Shown: positions 50,778 to 57,472 of the stretch, in pieces
Layout: every line of letters begins with the position of its first letter
Numbering within the stretch: position 1 is the first letter of the stretch
Source: Fibrobacter sp. UWT2
GTDB taxonomy: Bacteria; Fibrobacterota; Fibrobacteria; Fibrobacterales; Fibrobacteraceae
Direction of reading: 5' to 3'
Length of the DNA: 64,000 bases
NCBI RefSeq assembly: GCF_900142545.1
Contig: NZ_FRBF01000005.1
Coordinates: 62,001 to 126,000, forward strand
Made by a program: the position numbers and the translations under genes
The notes under the pieces: generated by a model
The model's input: the letters and a program-made list of their open reading frames with translations, nothing else
Told to the model about the DNA's origin: nothing
The model's database searches: none

Positions 50778-52034
50778 TTATACCTCGTATTCCTTGATGG
50801 TCTTCACGAAGGTTTCAACAATAAAATCAACCTGTTCGTCGGTCAGCAGCGTATGGAGCGGGAGCGTAATCTCGTTTGCGAACTGGGCGTAAGCATTCGG
50901 GTAGTCCTTGATGTCAAAGCCCAAGTTCTTGTAGGCGGTCATCATCGGGAGCGGCTTGTAGTGCACGTTGGTCGCGATCCCCTGTTCCGCCATTTTCACA
51001 ATGATTTCGTGGCGCTGTTCGGCGCTGATTCCCGGAATGCGCGAGAGGTACAGGTGTCCGCTGGAATAACTGTCGTTTGTAGCGTGCGGCAAGGTCTTTA
51101 CTCCGAGCGGCTTGAGCGCGGCATCGTACTTTTCGATAATCTGGTGACGGCGTTCGAGAAGGCCCGGGTAGCGTTCCAACTGTTTGAGACCAATGGCCGC
51201 CATGATGTCGGTCATGTTGCACTTGTAGTTGGGGGCAACAATGTCGTATTCCCAGGCGCCGAGCTGCGTCTTGGCCAGGGCGTCTTTCGACTGGCCATGC
51301 AGAGAAAGCAACTGGAACTGCTTGTAAACGGCTTCGTTATCGATAAAATCGCGGGTGCGCCACGTAGCGGCACCGCCTTCGGCCGTGGTCAGGTTCTTGA
51401 CGGCATGGAAAGAGAAACTGGAGAAGTCGGCAATTTCGCCGGCCACCTTGCCGTGCCACTTTGCACCGAATGCATGGGCACAGTCTGCCACCACGATCAC
51501 GCGACCAAAGCCCTTCTGGATTTCGTTATTCGGTTTGAACAGGGCCTTTTTACGTTCAACAATTTCAAAAATGTGGTCGTAATCGCAAACCACGCCGCCG
51601 ATATCCACCGGAATAACCACCTTGGTCTTTTCAGTAATGGCGTTTTCGAGGGCTTCGTAGTCCATTTCGAAGGAATCCTTGGCGGTGTCCACGAACTTGA
51701 CGGTCGCGCCGCAATGGATTGCCGGGCTAGCCGAAGCAGTGTACGTGTAGGCAGAGGTGATTACCTCGTCGCCAGGGCCAATGCCCAAAATACGCAAAAT
51801 CAGTTCAAGGGCTGCCGTAGCAGAGTTCAAACAGACAGCCTTGTCGGTATGGCACACCTTGGCAATTTCAGCTTCGAATTTCTTTGTTCTCGGACCCGTG
51901 GTAATCCAGCCAGAGCGCAAGGCCTCGCAGACTTCTTCAATTTCCAAATCAGTGATATCAGGAGGAGAAAAAGAAATCTTCATACGCGCCGCAACCTTCG
52001 GTGTTACCCGGCCTTTTTTGCGCTTAGCGACCAC
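50778..52034 (-). CDS. DegT/DnrJ-family aminotransferase (PglE/WecE-like)
   Basis: The product has up to 418 residues. FSPPDITDLEIEEVCEALRS and GWITTGPRTKKFE open the conserved fold, then SAYTYTASASPAIHCGATVK, ADCAHAFGAKWHGK and the lysine in SFHAVKNLTTAEGGA near residue 195. It aminates a 4-keto sugar, and the dehydratase at 7975 could supply the substrate. The GTG at 52034 is uncertain. MKISFSPPDI at 51983 is the more usual beginning of the family, and neither has a clear ribosome site. A TATATTTG box lies upstream at 52075. Confidence 0.9.
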   Translation of the reverse strand: MVAKRKKGRVTPKVAARMKISFSPPDITDLEIEEVCEALRSGWITTGPRTKKFEAEIAKVCHTDKAVCLNSATAALELILRILGIGPGDEVITSAYTYTASASPAIHCGATVKFVDTAKDSFEMDYEALENAITEKTKVVIPVDIGGVVCDYDHIFEIVERKKALFKPNNEIQKGFGRVIVVADCAHAFGAKWHGKVAGEIADFSSFSFHAVKNLTTAEGGAATWRTRDFIDNEAVYKQFQLLSLHGQSKDALAKTQLGAWEYDIVAPNYKCNMTDIMAAIGLKQLERYPGLLERRHQIIEKYDAALKPLGVKTLPHATNDSYSSGHLYLSRIPGISAEQRHEIIVKMAEQGIATNVHYKPLPMMTAYKNLGFDIKDYPNAYAQFANEITLPLHTLLTDEQVDFIVETFVKTIKEYEV

Positions 52035-52074
52035 CGCTGCGCCCAGTCCGACCGGAATGTGAATTTATTCTGAG

Positions 52075-52082
52075 CAAATATA
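52075..52082 (-). promoter_or_regulatory. TATATTTG promoter box of the minus-strand polysaccharide operon
   Basis: On the minus strand TATATTTGC lies 40 bases before the GTG at 52034 and 91 bases before the ATG at 51983. It would drive the twelve-gene operon down to 41259. Confidence 0.5.
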
Positions 52083-52154
52083 AGTAATTTTTACGTAACT
52101 CAGGGTGAATTGAGCCCATTTTATCACAGAAATCTTACTTTTTTGCGTAAAACG

Positions 52155-52424
52155 CTACGCAACCTCGATATCCAGTTTGCTTTCAGTATAGCGCTTGACC
52201 ACAGAGTTGAGCAGAGTCTGGTATGGAATGCCAACGCGCTCTGCCTTCGCCTTGAACGCTTCCAAGACACCCGGATCAAAACTTGTCCCGACTTTGGTCT
52301 TGCGCTTCTTGACCATGGCTACTGCCGCGGCCATCGAGGGAACCTTTTTCATACGCACGCCCGCGTTATCACCCGTTTCCTCGTATTCCCTTTCAAGGGC
52401 CAAAGCAAGTTCTTTGTCTGTCAT
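52155..52424 (-). CDS. Orphan BrnA-like antitoxin
   Basis: The product has 89 residues with a strong AGGAGGTAAAAAT before the ATG. The C-terminus, VGTSFDPGVLEAFKAKAERV then GIPYQTLLNSVVKRY, is a ribbon-helix-helix domain as in BrnA. No BrnT-like gene is next to it. It may be a solitary regulator. The promoter has a perfect 10-bp palindrome between -35 and -10, suggesting self-repression. Confidence 0.75.
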   Translation of the reverse strand: MTDKELALALEREYEETGDNAGVRMKKVPSMAAAVAMVKKRKTKVGTSFDPGVLEAFKAKAERVGIPYQTLLNSVVKRYTESKLDIEVA

Positions 52425-52453
52425 ATTTTTACCTCCTAGGGAAAAGCGTAATC

Positions 52454-52482
52454 AATGTACAATTCTATCTAGATATTGTCAA
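52454..52482 (-). promoter_or_regulatory. TTGACA-17-TACATT promoter with palindromic operator
   Basis: On the minus strand TTGACA (52477-52482) and TACATT (52454-52459) are 17 bases apart. The spacer contains the perfect palindrome TATCTAGATA (52466-52475). A ribbon-helix-helix product bound there would block RNA polymerase. Confidence 0.75.
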
Positions 52483-52507
52483 GATATTTCAAGCATTCAC
52501 CAACCCT

Positions 52508-52533
52508 GCCTCCGCTCCCCAACCACCCACCCC
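52508..52533. repeat. 26-bp direct repeat, left copy
   Basis: GCCTCCGCTCCCCAACCACC plus CACCCC recurs identically at 53991-54016. The two copies bracket the Rpn-like gene and its terminator. A perfect TGTCGGA-AAT-TCCGACA hairpin lies next to it (52559-52575). Confidence 0.75.
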
Positions 52534-52599
52534 CTATGCGTTAGACCCGGAATCAACCTGTCGGAAATTCCGACAAATTCTGGATCAATAAAGTCTATC

Positions 52600-52630
52600 A
52601 AAAAAAACACCCGAATCCAGCGGATCCGGG
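52600..52630 (-). terminator. Terminator after the first Rpn-like gene
   Basis: On the minus strand CCCGGATCC-GCT-GGATTCGGG is followed by TG and eight T. The same hairpin core occurs after the second nuclease gene at 55068. Confidence 0.85.
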
Positions 52631-52665
52631 CACGAAAGTTTTCGGGGAAGGGGGAAAGAGTTCTG

Positions 52666-53658
52666 CTACTTCAGGGCGAGCATCGCCGAAATCACACTAT
52701 CCGGCACGTTCTGCGAACGCAAGAAATCAGCGCGCTTAGAATCTCGAGCGGCATTGTCAGCTTCGTTCTTTTCGCGTTCCTTCTTGATTCCTTCATTCAC
52801 GAAGTGCTCAGCGAAGGTTTCGTAACCCTTGTTCGCGACAATTTCAGGCCTGTCCATTTTGAGGTACCCCCGCTTGTAAGGCCATTTCCACAAAAAGTAG
52901 GAAAGAGCCTGTTTAATGAAGTCCTTCCCCTTGTCAGTATTTTGCCACTTGAGCAAACGCATCGCAGCCTCGCGGAAGGAAACTGAAAACTGCTGAGCAT
53001 TCCAAATATACTTCATTGCCGTGAGCGCGACAAGAGTAAAGGGCGAAAAGTCCTTCAATTCTTCGTCATCAACAGCATGCCCCACGTCTAAAAAGATTGT
53101 CTTGAACGGATAACCAATATCATGATAGAACTCGGGATATTCAGCATAATGCGTTTCCGCAAGCGGATCCCAATCATTCTCACCGTTATAGACAATGAAG
53201 GCAACCACGGGCACGTCCTTCTTGCGTTCCAGATACAGGTGATGATAGTATTCCGAAATCTGTTTCATCACTTCACTATCCTCGCTAGACTTGTGCTCAG
53301 CGATAATCCCCACGTAGAGCGCCGCAGTACCCCCTTCCTTGATATTCGCCTCAAAAACGAGGTCCGAGTAACCCACATGCTTGTCACTGGAGAAGTTCTC
53401 GTTCGCACCACGGAGCGTTGACAAGTCAATGGTGTCGAGAAACGCCTTGAGCGTAGGGTCGTGACGAGAGAAGAGCGTCAGGAGCTCCGCCATACGCTTC
53501 GGGTCAGCGAAGGCAAAACGCAAAAAGCGATCGTGCGTAAAGTTGCTACCATCCTCTACGGAATCGAGGATTACCTGAAGTTCATGGGCTATGTCACGAA
53601 CAACAGCATCCGGGGATTCCATCGAAGCATTATTTTCAATATTTTCTTTTTCAGACAT
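52666..53658 (-). CDS. Rpn-family (YhgA/Transposase_31) PD-(D/E)XK nuclease
   Basis: The product has 330 residues. DRFLRFAFADPKRMAELLTL opens the domain, then GYSDLVFEANIKEGG and ALYVGIIAEHKSSEDSEVM supply the nuclease Asp and E-x-K, and YYHHLYLERKKDVPVVAFIV completes the core. Rpn proteins are DNA nucleases linked to recombination and phage defense. The last 40 residues (REKNEADNAARDSKRADFLR, then SQNVPDSVISAMLALK) are nearly the same as in the different nuclease at 55123. An in-frame ATG at 52857 would give a 63-residue C-terminal peptide. Confidence 0.85.
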   Translation of the reverse strand: MSEKENIENNASMESPDAVVRDIAHELQVILDSVEDGSNFTHDRFLRFAFADPKRMAELLTLFSRHDPTLKAFLDTIDLSTLRGANENFSSDKHVGYSDLVFEANIKEGGTAALYVGIIAEHKSSEDSEVMKQISEYYHHLYLERKKDVPVVAFIVYNGENDWDPLAETHYAEYPEFYHDIGYPFKTIFLDVGHAVDDEELKDFSPFTLVALTAMKYIWNAQQFSVSFREAAMRLLKWQNTDKGKDFIKQALSYFLWKWPYKRGYLKMDRPEIVANKGYETFAEHFVNEGIKKEREKNEADNAARDSKRADFLRSQNVPDSVISAMLALK

Positions 53659-53733
53659 TAGCGTGTCCTTGTTTTAGGGTGGCCCTACGGGCACTCCCGT
53701 AAGGCGACAGAGAGTTTCGTCCCTATCTATACC

Positions 53734-53790
53734 TAACACGCTTTTTTCAGCGTTCCGACGCCGAAATTTTTGTAAAACTTTTGTAAAAAC
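53734..53790. repeat. 57-bp conserved upstream block of nuclease cassette, copy 1
   Basis: It matches 56115-56171 with four differences. It contains TTTC-A-GCGT-TCCG-ACGC-C-GAAA, where the other copy has GCAT-CCCG-ATGC, a compensatory pair change. A tandem TTTTGTAAAA-C-TTTTGTAAAA follows. Confidence 0.8.
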
Positions 53791-53799
53791 AGGATTCGC

Positions 53800-54016
53800 G
53801 CCGAGATCCCCTGCCGCGATCAACTGCGGCAACGATCGTGACCCCTTGGGGCGGAGACAGGTGCCGCGAGCAAGCGAGCGGCGCCTGGCGCCGTTTTACG
53901 AGATTCGCGGGAGCCGCGAGGTGAAGCGCGGACCCGTAAAATAGAGCGTGACGGCGCGGAGCGCTAGCGCAGCGCCGGGCCGCCCACCCAGCCTCCGCTC
54001 CCCAACCACCCACCCC
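53800..54016. other. GC-rich non-coding element with many inverted repeats
   Basis: About 215 bases are much richer in GC than both flanks and hold several hairpins: CCCCTTGGGG, GCCGC...GCGGC, TTTTACG...CGTAAAA (about 53896 to 53941) and CGGCGC...GCGCCG. It ends with the right copy of the 26-bp direct repeat (53991-54016). No convincing ORF is present. With the 57-bp block this accounts for the 488-base gap before RhuM. Confidence 0.5.
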
Positions 54017-54110
54017 AAAAATCAGTACGTAAGGAATCCTTACCTACAGCAAACGAAACATCTCAATTATAAAGAAATTCTTTAAAGTTCAAAAATTTTC
54101 ATAAAACATC

Positions 54111-54146
54111 TTGACAACCCGCCACAAGTAGTGCACATTTGTTCAC
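54111..54146 (+). promoter_or_regulatory. Promoter and possible operator of RhuM
   Basis: TTGACA (54111-54116) is followed 17 bases later by CACATT (54134-54139), and the ATG begins 7 bases after that, so the message is nearly leaderless. CACATTTGTTCAC (54134-54146) is the reverse complement of the 13-mer at the AlbA-type pseudogene start (21947-21959). Confidence 0.6.
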
Positions 54147-55058
54147 ATGAACGAAATTTTGCTGTACAAGACCGATAACGCCGAAGTAAAAGTCGAAATA
54201 ATGCTCCGCAACGAGAATCTTTGGCTTACCCAGGCCAAGATGGCAGAACTTTTCGATGTGCAGAAGGCGGCCATCTCAAAGCATCTGAAAAATATCTTTG
54301 CCGACGGCGAATTGCTGGAGTCGTCAGTTGTTTCCAAAATGGAAACAACTGCTTCTGACGGCAAGAACTACCAAACCAATATCTATAATCTCGATGCAAT
54401 TATCGCGGTGGGCTACCGCATCAACTCCAAAAAAGCGACCATGTTCCGCATCTGGGCGACACAAATCCTGAAAGAATACATAATTAAGGGATTCGCCATG
54501 AACGACGATCGCCTAAAGGACCCGCAGAACTTCTTTGGCAAGGACTACTTCGAGGAACAACTTGAGCGCATCCGCGAAATCCGGGCTAGCGAACGCCGTT
54601 TTTACCAGAAAATCACGGACATTTACGCAAAATGCAGCGCAGACTACAGTCCCGACAGCCAGATTACGCAGGATTTCTTCGCGACAGTCCAAAACAAATT
54701 GCACTACGCAGTCACACACCAAACGGCTGCAGAAATAATCTACACCCGTGCCGACAGCAAAAAAATGAACATGGGGTTGAGGGATACCCTGAACAGAATC
54801 GTCACCATGTACCTGGACTACGCCGAACTACAGGCAAAACGCGGGCAAGTCATGTACATGAAAGACTGGGTACAAAAGCTCAACGCATTCTTGCAATTCA
54901 ACGAACGCGACATTCTCGAGGACAAAGGCAAGGTCACACATGAAATCGCAAAGGCCTTCGCCGAAGGCGAATTTGAAAAATTTCGGATAATCCGCGACGC
55001 TAATTACAAGAGTGACTTTGACATGCTCATGGAGGCCACCGCCTCTTACCGCGCATAA
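54147..55058 (+). CDS. RhuM-family protein
   Basis: The product has 303 residues. VKVEIMLRNENLWLTQAKMA, ISKHLKNIFADGEL and NYQTNIYNLDAIIAVGYRIN then ATMFRIWATQILKEYI are the conserved blocks of the RhuM family (first known from a Salmonella pathogenicity island). A helix-turn-helix-like N-terminus suggests DNA binding. Function is not established. RhuM genes are frequent next to toxins and mobile DNA. A decayed relative lies at 22095-22520. It converges on the second nuclease gene with a shared terminator. Confidence 0.88.
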   Translation: MNEILLYKTDNAEVKVEIMLRNENLWLTQAKMAELFDVQKAAISKHLKNIFADGELLESSVVSKMETTASDGKNYQTNIYNLDAIIAVGYRINSKKATMFRIWATQILKEYIIKGFAMNDDRLKDPQNFFGKDYFEEQLERIREIRASERRFYQKITDIYAKCSADYSPDSQITQDFFATVQNKLHYAVTHQTAAEIIYTRADSKKMNMGLRDTLNRIVTMYLDYAELQAKRGQVMYMKDWVQKLNAFLQFNERDILEDKGKVTHEIAKAFAEGEFEKFRIIRDANYKSDFDMLMEATASYRA

Positions 55059-55067
55059 AACAAAGCA

Positions 55068-55089
55068 CCCGAATCCAACGAGATCCGGG
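55068..55089. terminator. Shared terminator of RhuM and the second nuclease gene
   Basis: CCCGAATCC-AACGA-GATCCGGG lies between convergent stops. On the minus strand it is followed by TGCTTTGTTTTA. It is the counterpart of the hairpin at 52610. A run of nine G (55111-55119) follows before the nuclease stop. Confidence 0.65.
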
Positions 55090-55122
55090 CACGAAAACTT
55101 TCGGGGGAAAGGGGGGGGGCTG

Positions 55123-55311
55123 CTACTTCAGCGCGAGCATCGCCGAAATCACGTTCTCTGGCACGTTCTGCGAACGCAAGTAGTCGGCCCGTTTGGTGTC
55201 GCGAACAGCATTGTCTGCATTATTCTTTTCGCGCTCATGTTTAGCGCCGTTCGCTTGGCCCTTCAAGAAGGCTTCGGCTTCGAGAACCTCGTATTCATGA
55301 TGATCGAACAT
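55123..55311 (-). CDS. Putative internal small protein: C-terminal tail of the nuclease
   Basis: An in-frame ATG inside the nuclease gene is preceded by GGAGG-CAAAC, a near-ideal ribosome site in the middle of a coding region. It would make 62 residues from MFDHHEYEVLEAEAF to the shared end SAMLALK. E. coli Rpn genes are reported (recalled, not checked) to make a small C-terminal protein from an internal start that inhibits the full-length nuclease. Here the same logic is inferred. Confidence 0.45.
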   Translation of the reverse strand: MFDHHEYEVLEAEAFLKGQANGAKHEREKNNADNAVRDTKRADYLRSQNVPENVISAMLALK

Positions 55312-56070
55312 GTTTGCCTCCAGTGCTTTCAAAAGTTCAGGGTTCACGCGACTTACGCGCAGACGGTCAAGTGCATTCGCAAAGATTGGGTCTTCCGTTT
55401 CGGGAACCTGGAGAGGTCCTCTCGAAATGAGTCGGAGCCAGAAATCTTCGCGAGTTTTCACGCCTTTACGCAACTGCAAAAAGTTGGGCAGGTCTACTAC
55501 AATATACCTATTTTTCCGCGAAATGGGAAGAGCGTTCCCCGACTTGACTTCGTATTCACTGTATGTTAACCACACATCCTTATAAATTTCCTTTGACCGG
55601 AGTACCGGATTGTTGCAAAGCCAAATGGATACCGTTTCCGGAAGTTCATAGTAACGGTACCTGCGTTCTTCTTCCGGCAGGCCCATGAAATAGTCTGAAC
55701 GGTTGAACTCGTACTTGCCGCGCAGCGTGAGGTACGAATTGTAAAGCTGCATACGGTCGAAAAAGAACGAGTGCACTTTATTCTGCATCTCGATGTTAAG
55801 ATACCGATTGTCCCGGGTATGCACCCAGACGTCAAGACGCGCGGGGTCATTTTCAGGCATAAAGATGTCGATGGGTTTCTCGAATTCATATTCGAGGTCA
55901 ACAATTTCATGGTCATGGTCCAGCTGGAGCAAGCTGTTGAGCACATCGCGGATTGTGTCCTTGTCGTCCATCAAGATGCGGAAGGTCGCCGCGTATTTGG
56001 GCAGCAGGAATTCTTCGCCCCGTTCGTTTTTAACGATGTAATTTTTGGTCGGTTGATTGGTTGCAGACAT
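55123..56070 (-). CDS. PD-(D/E)XK nuclease family transposase-like protein
   Basis: The product has 315 residues with AAGGAAAA before the ATG. LPKYAATFRILMDDKDTIRD, then ARLDVWVHTRDNRYLNIEMQ (Asp ... E-x-Q nuclease site) and FFFDRMQLYNSYLTLRGKYE match the PD-(D/E)XK family transposase group (PF12784-like), which is different from the Rpn gene at 52666. The C-terminal tail REKNNADNAVRDTKRADYLR, then SQNVPENVISAMLALK is shared with that gene. An internal ATG at 55311 has GGAGG five bases upstream and would give a 62-residue tail peptide. Confidence 0.82.
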   Translation of the reverse strand: MSATNQPTKNYIVKNERGEEFLLPKYAATFRILMDDKDTIRDVLNSLLQLDHDHEIVDLEYEFEKPIDIFMPENDPARLDVWVHTRDNRYLNIEMQNKVHSFFFDRMQLYNSYLTLRGKYEFNRSDYFMGLPEEERRYRYYELPETVSIWLCNNPVLRSKEIYKDVWLTYSEYEVKSGNALPISRKNRYIVVDLPNFLQLRKGVKTREDFWLRLISRGPLQVPETEDPIFANALDRLRVSRVNPELLKALEANMFDHHEYEVLEAEAFLKGQANGAKHEREKNNADNAVRDTKRADYLRSQNVPENVISAMLALK

Positions 56071-56114
56071 GTATTTTCCTTTCGGGTTAAGTTATGGCAC
56101 ACCCCCTTATTACT

Positions 56115-56171
56115 TAACACGCTTTTTTCAGCATCCCGATGCCAAAATTTTTGTAAAACTTTTGTAAAAAC
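56115..56171. repeat. 57-bp conserved upstream block of nuclease cassette, copy 2
   Basis: It is the counterpart of 53734-53790 (53 of 57 bases the same). It lies 45 bases upstream of the second nuclease ATG on the minus strand and ends 26 bases before the greB ATG on the plus strand. Confidence 0.8.
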
Positions 56172-56197
56172 GAGAATATTTTCTACATTAGCGGGCA

Positions 56198-56665
56198 ATG
56201 AAACATTTAATCTCGAAAGAAGGCTTTGAAAAGTTCAAGGCGGAATGGGAACACCTCAAGTACGTAGAACGCCCGGCCATGATCAACCAGGTGCAGGCGG
56301 CAGCGGCCGAGGGCGACCGCAGCGAAAACGCGGCCTACACGTACGGGCGCATGCGCGTGCGCGAGATTGACCGCAGACTCCGCGAATTGGACCGCATTCT
56401 AGACGGCGCCCAGGTGGTGGAATCGCAAGCTAGCGACGACGGCACCATCCGCTTTGGCGCCACGGTCAAGATGAAGGACATCAAGACCAAGCGCGAACGC
56501 ACCTACAGCATCGTAGGCGAAAAAGAGATCGACCCGCTGCAGGGGCGAATCAGCATGAAGTCGCCTGTGGGCGAGGCTCTGATGGGCAAAAAACAAGGCG
56601 ACCAAGTGCAAGTTCAAGCACCCAAGGGAGTGATAACGTATGAGATTATTGAGGTTTGCTACTAA
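56198..56665 (+). CDS. greB: Transcription elongation factor GreB
   Basis: The product has 155 residues. The N-terminal coiled coil ends in the tip motif AAAEGDRSENAAYTYGRMRV, where GDRSENA..Y.YG is the GreB form of the GreA/GreB signature with the acidic tip residues. The C-terminal domain has ISMKSPVGEALMGKKQGD and the closing ITYEIIEV. It rescues backtracked RNA polymerase by stimulating transcript cleavage. tatD follows after 3 bases. Confidence 0.93.
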   Translation: MKHLISKEGFEKFKAEWEHLKYVERPAMINQVQAAAAEGDRSENAAYTYGRMRVREIDRRLRELDRILDGAQVVESQASDDGTIRFGATVKMKDIKTKRERTYSIVGEKEIDPLQGRISMKSPVGEALMGKKQGDQVQVQAPKGVITYEIIEVCY

Positions 56666-56668
56666 CCC

Positions 56669-57472
56669 ATGTTCATCGATACGCATTGCCATTTAGATTC
56701 TTACGAACAGCATTCGGGCGAAGCACTGGATTCGCTGCTTGCAAGGCTCCCCCACGACGCCGATAAAAACGTGCAGCTGCCCGAGGCGTTTGTCCATGTG
56801 GCATGCGACCCGGCAGACTTTGAACGCGCCAAAGAAATTTCCGAAAAATACCCGAACGTGTACGCCGCCTACGGCATTCACCCGGAATACGTAGAGACCG
56901 AAACTGCCGAAGACGAGGCTCGCCTCCTTGAATACCTGAAGCACCCCAAGTGCGTGGCGTGCGGCGAATTCGGACTCGATTACCACTACGGCGCCGACAC
57001 CAAGGCCGAACAGGTCAAGCTGTTCGAGCGGCATCTGGAACTCGGGCTCAGATCGGGCAAGCCGCTGGTTTTGCACCTGCGCGAAGCCGATGACGACGCG
57101 CTTGCCGTGCTGCGAAACGCCGACTTGCGCGGCTCCAAAATCCACGTACACTGCTTCACGGGCTCGCCTAAATTCTGCGGGCAGCTGCTGGACCTCAAGT
57201 ACCGCGGCGCAAGTATTTTCGTGGGCTTCACGGGAATCGTCACCTTCAAGAACGCACAGAACGTGCGCGACGCTGCAGCGCTCGTGCCCATGGACCAAAT
57301 GCTCCTGGAGACCGACTCCCCCTACATGGCACCTGTCCCCTACCGCGGCAAGCCCTGCCATTCGGGCTATATACCCTACATTGCGGCAGCACTCGCCCAA
57401 GTAAAACAAATCCCTGTAGAGGATCTCTACAGGGCCTGTCGCGAAAACACTCGCCGTTGTTACGGGATATAG
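56669..57472 (+). CDS. tatD: TatD-family metal-dependent hydrolase
   Basis: The product has 267 residues. The metal-binding motifs are complete: MFIDTHCHLDSY at the start, CGEFGLDYHYG with the bridging Glu, PLVLHLREADDDAL, IHVHCFTGSPKF and LLETDSPYMAPVPYRGKPCH near the end. TatD proteins are 3'-5' exonucleases or D-aminoacyl-tRNA-type hydrolases. It overlaps the stop of the convergent GGDEF/EAL gene by 13 bases. Confidence 0.93.
   Translation: MFIDTHCHLDSYEQHSGEALDSLLARLPHDADKNVQLPEAFVHVACDPADFERAKEISEKYPNVYAAYGIHPEYVETETAEDEARLLEYLKHPKCVACGEFGLDYHYGADTKAEQVKLFERHLELGLRSGKPLVLHLREADDDALAVLRNADLRGSKIHVHCFTGSPKFCGQLLDLKYRGASIFVGFTGIVTFKNAQNVRDAAALVPMDQMLLETDSPYMAPVPYRGKPCHSGYIPYIAAALAQVKQIPVEDLYRACRENTRRCYGI

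Noticed and set aside
50754-52073. Plus-strand open frame of 439 codons over the aminotransferase gene
   Set aside because: It is an antisense shadow, and the minus-strand DegT motifs and lysine site are intact.
55111-55119. Nine-G run as a contingency site
   Set aside because: It lies between the stop codon and the terminator, outside any coding frame, so length change would not affect a protein.
52666-56070. The Rpn-like genes as insertion sequences
   Set aside because: Despite the name transposase in the family labels, no terminal inverted repeats or target duplications are seen. They fit chromosomal nuclease genes with a shared cassette frame.
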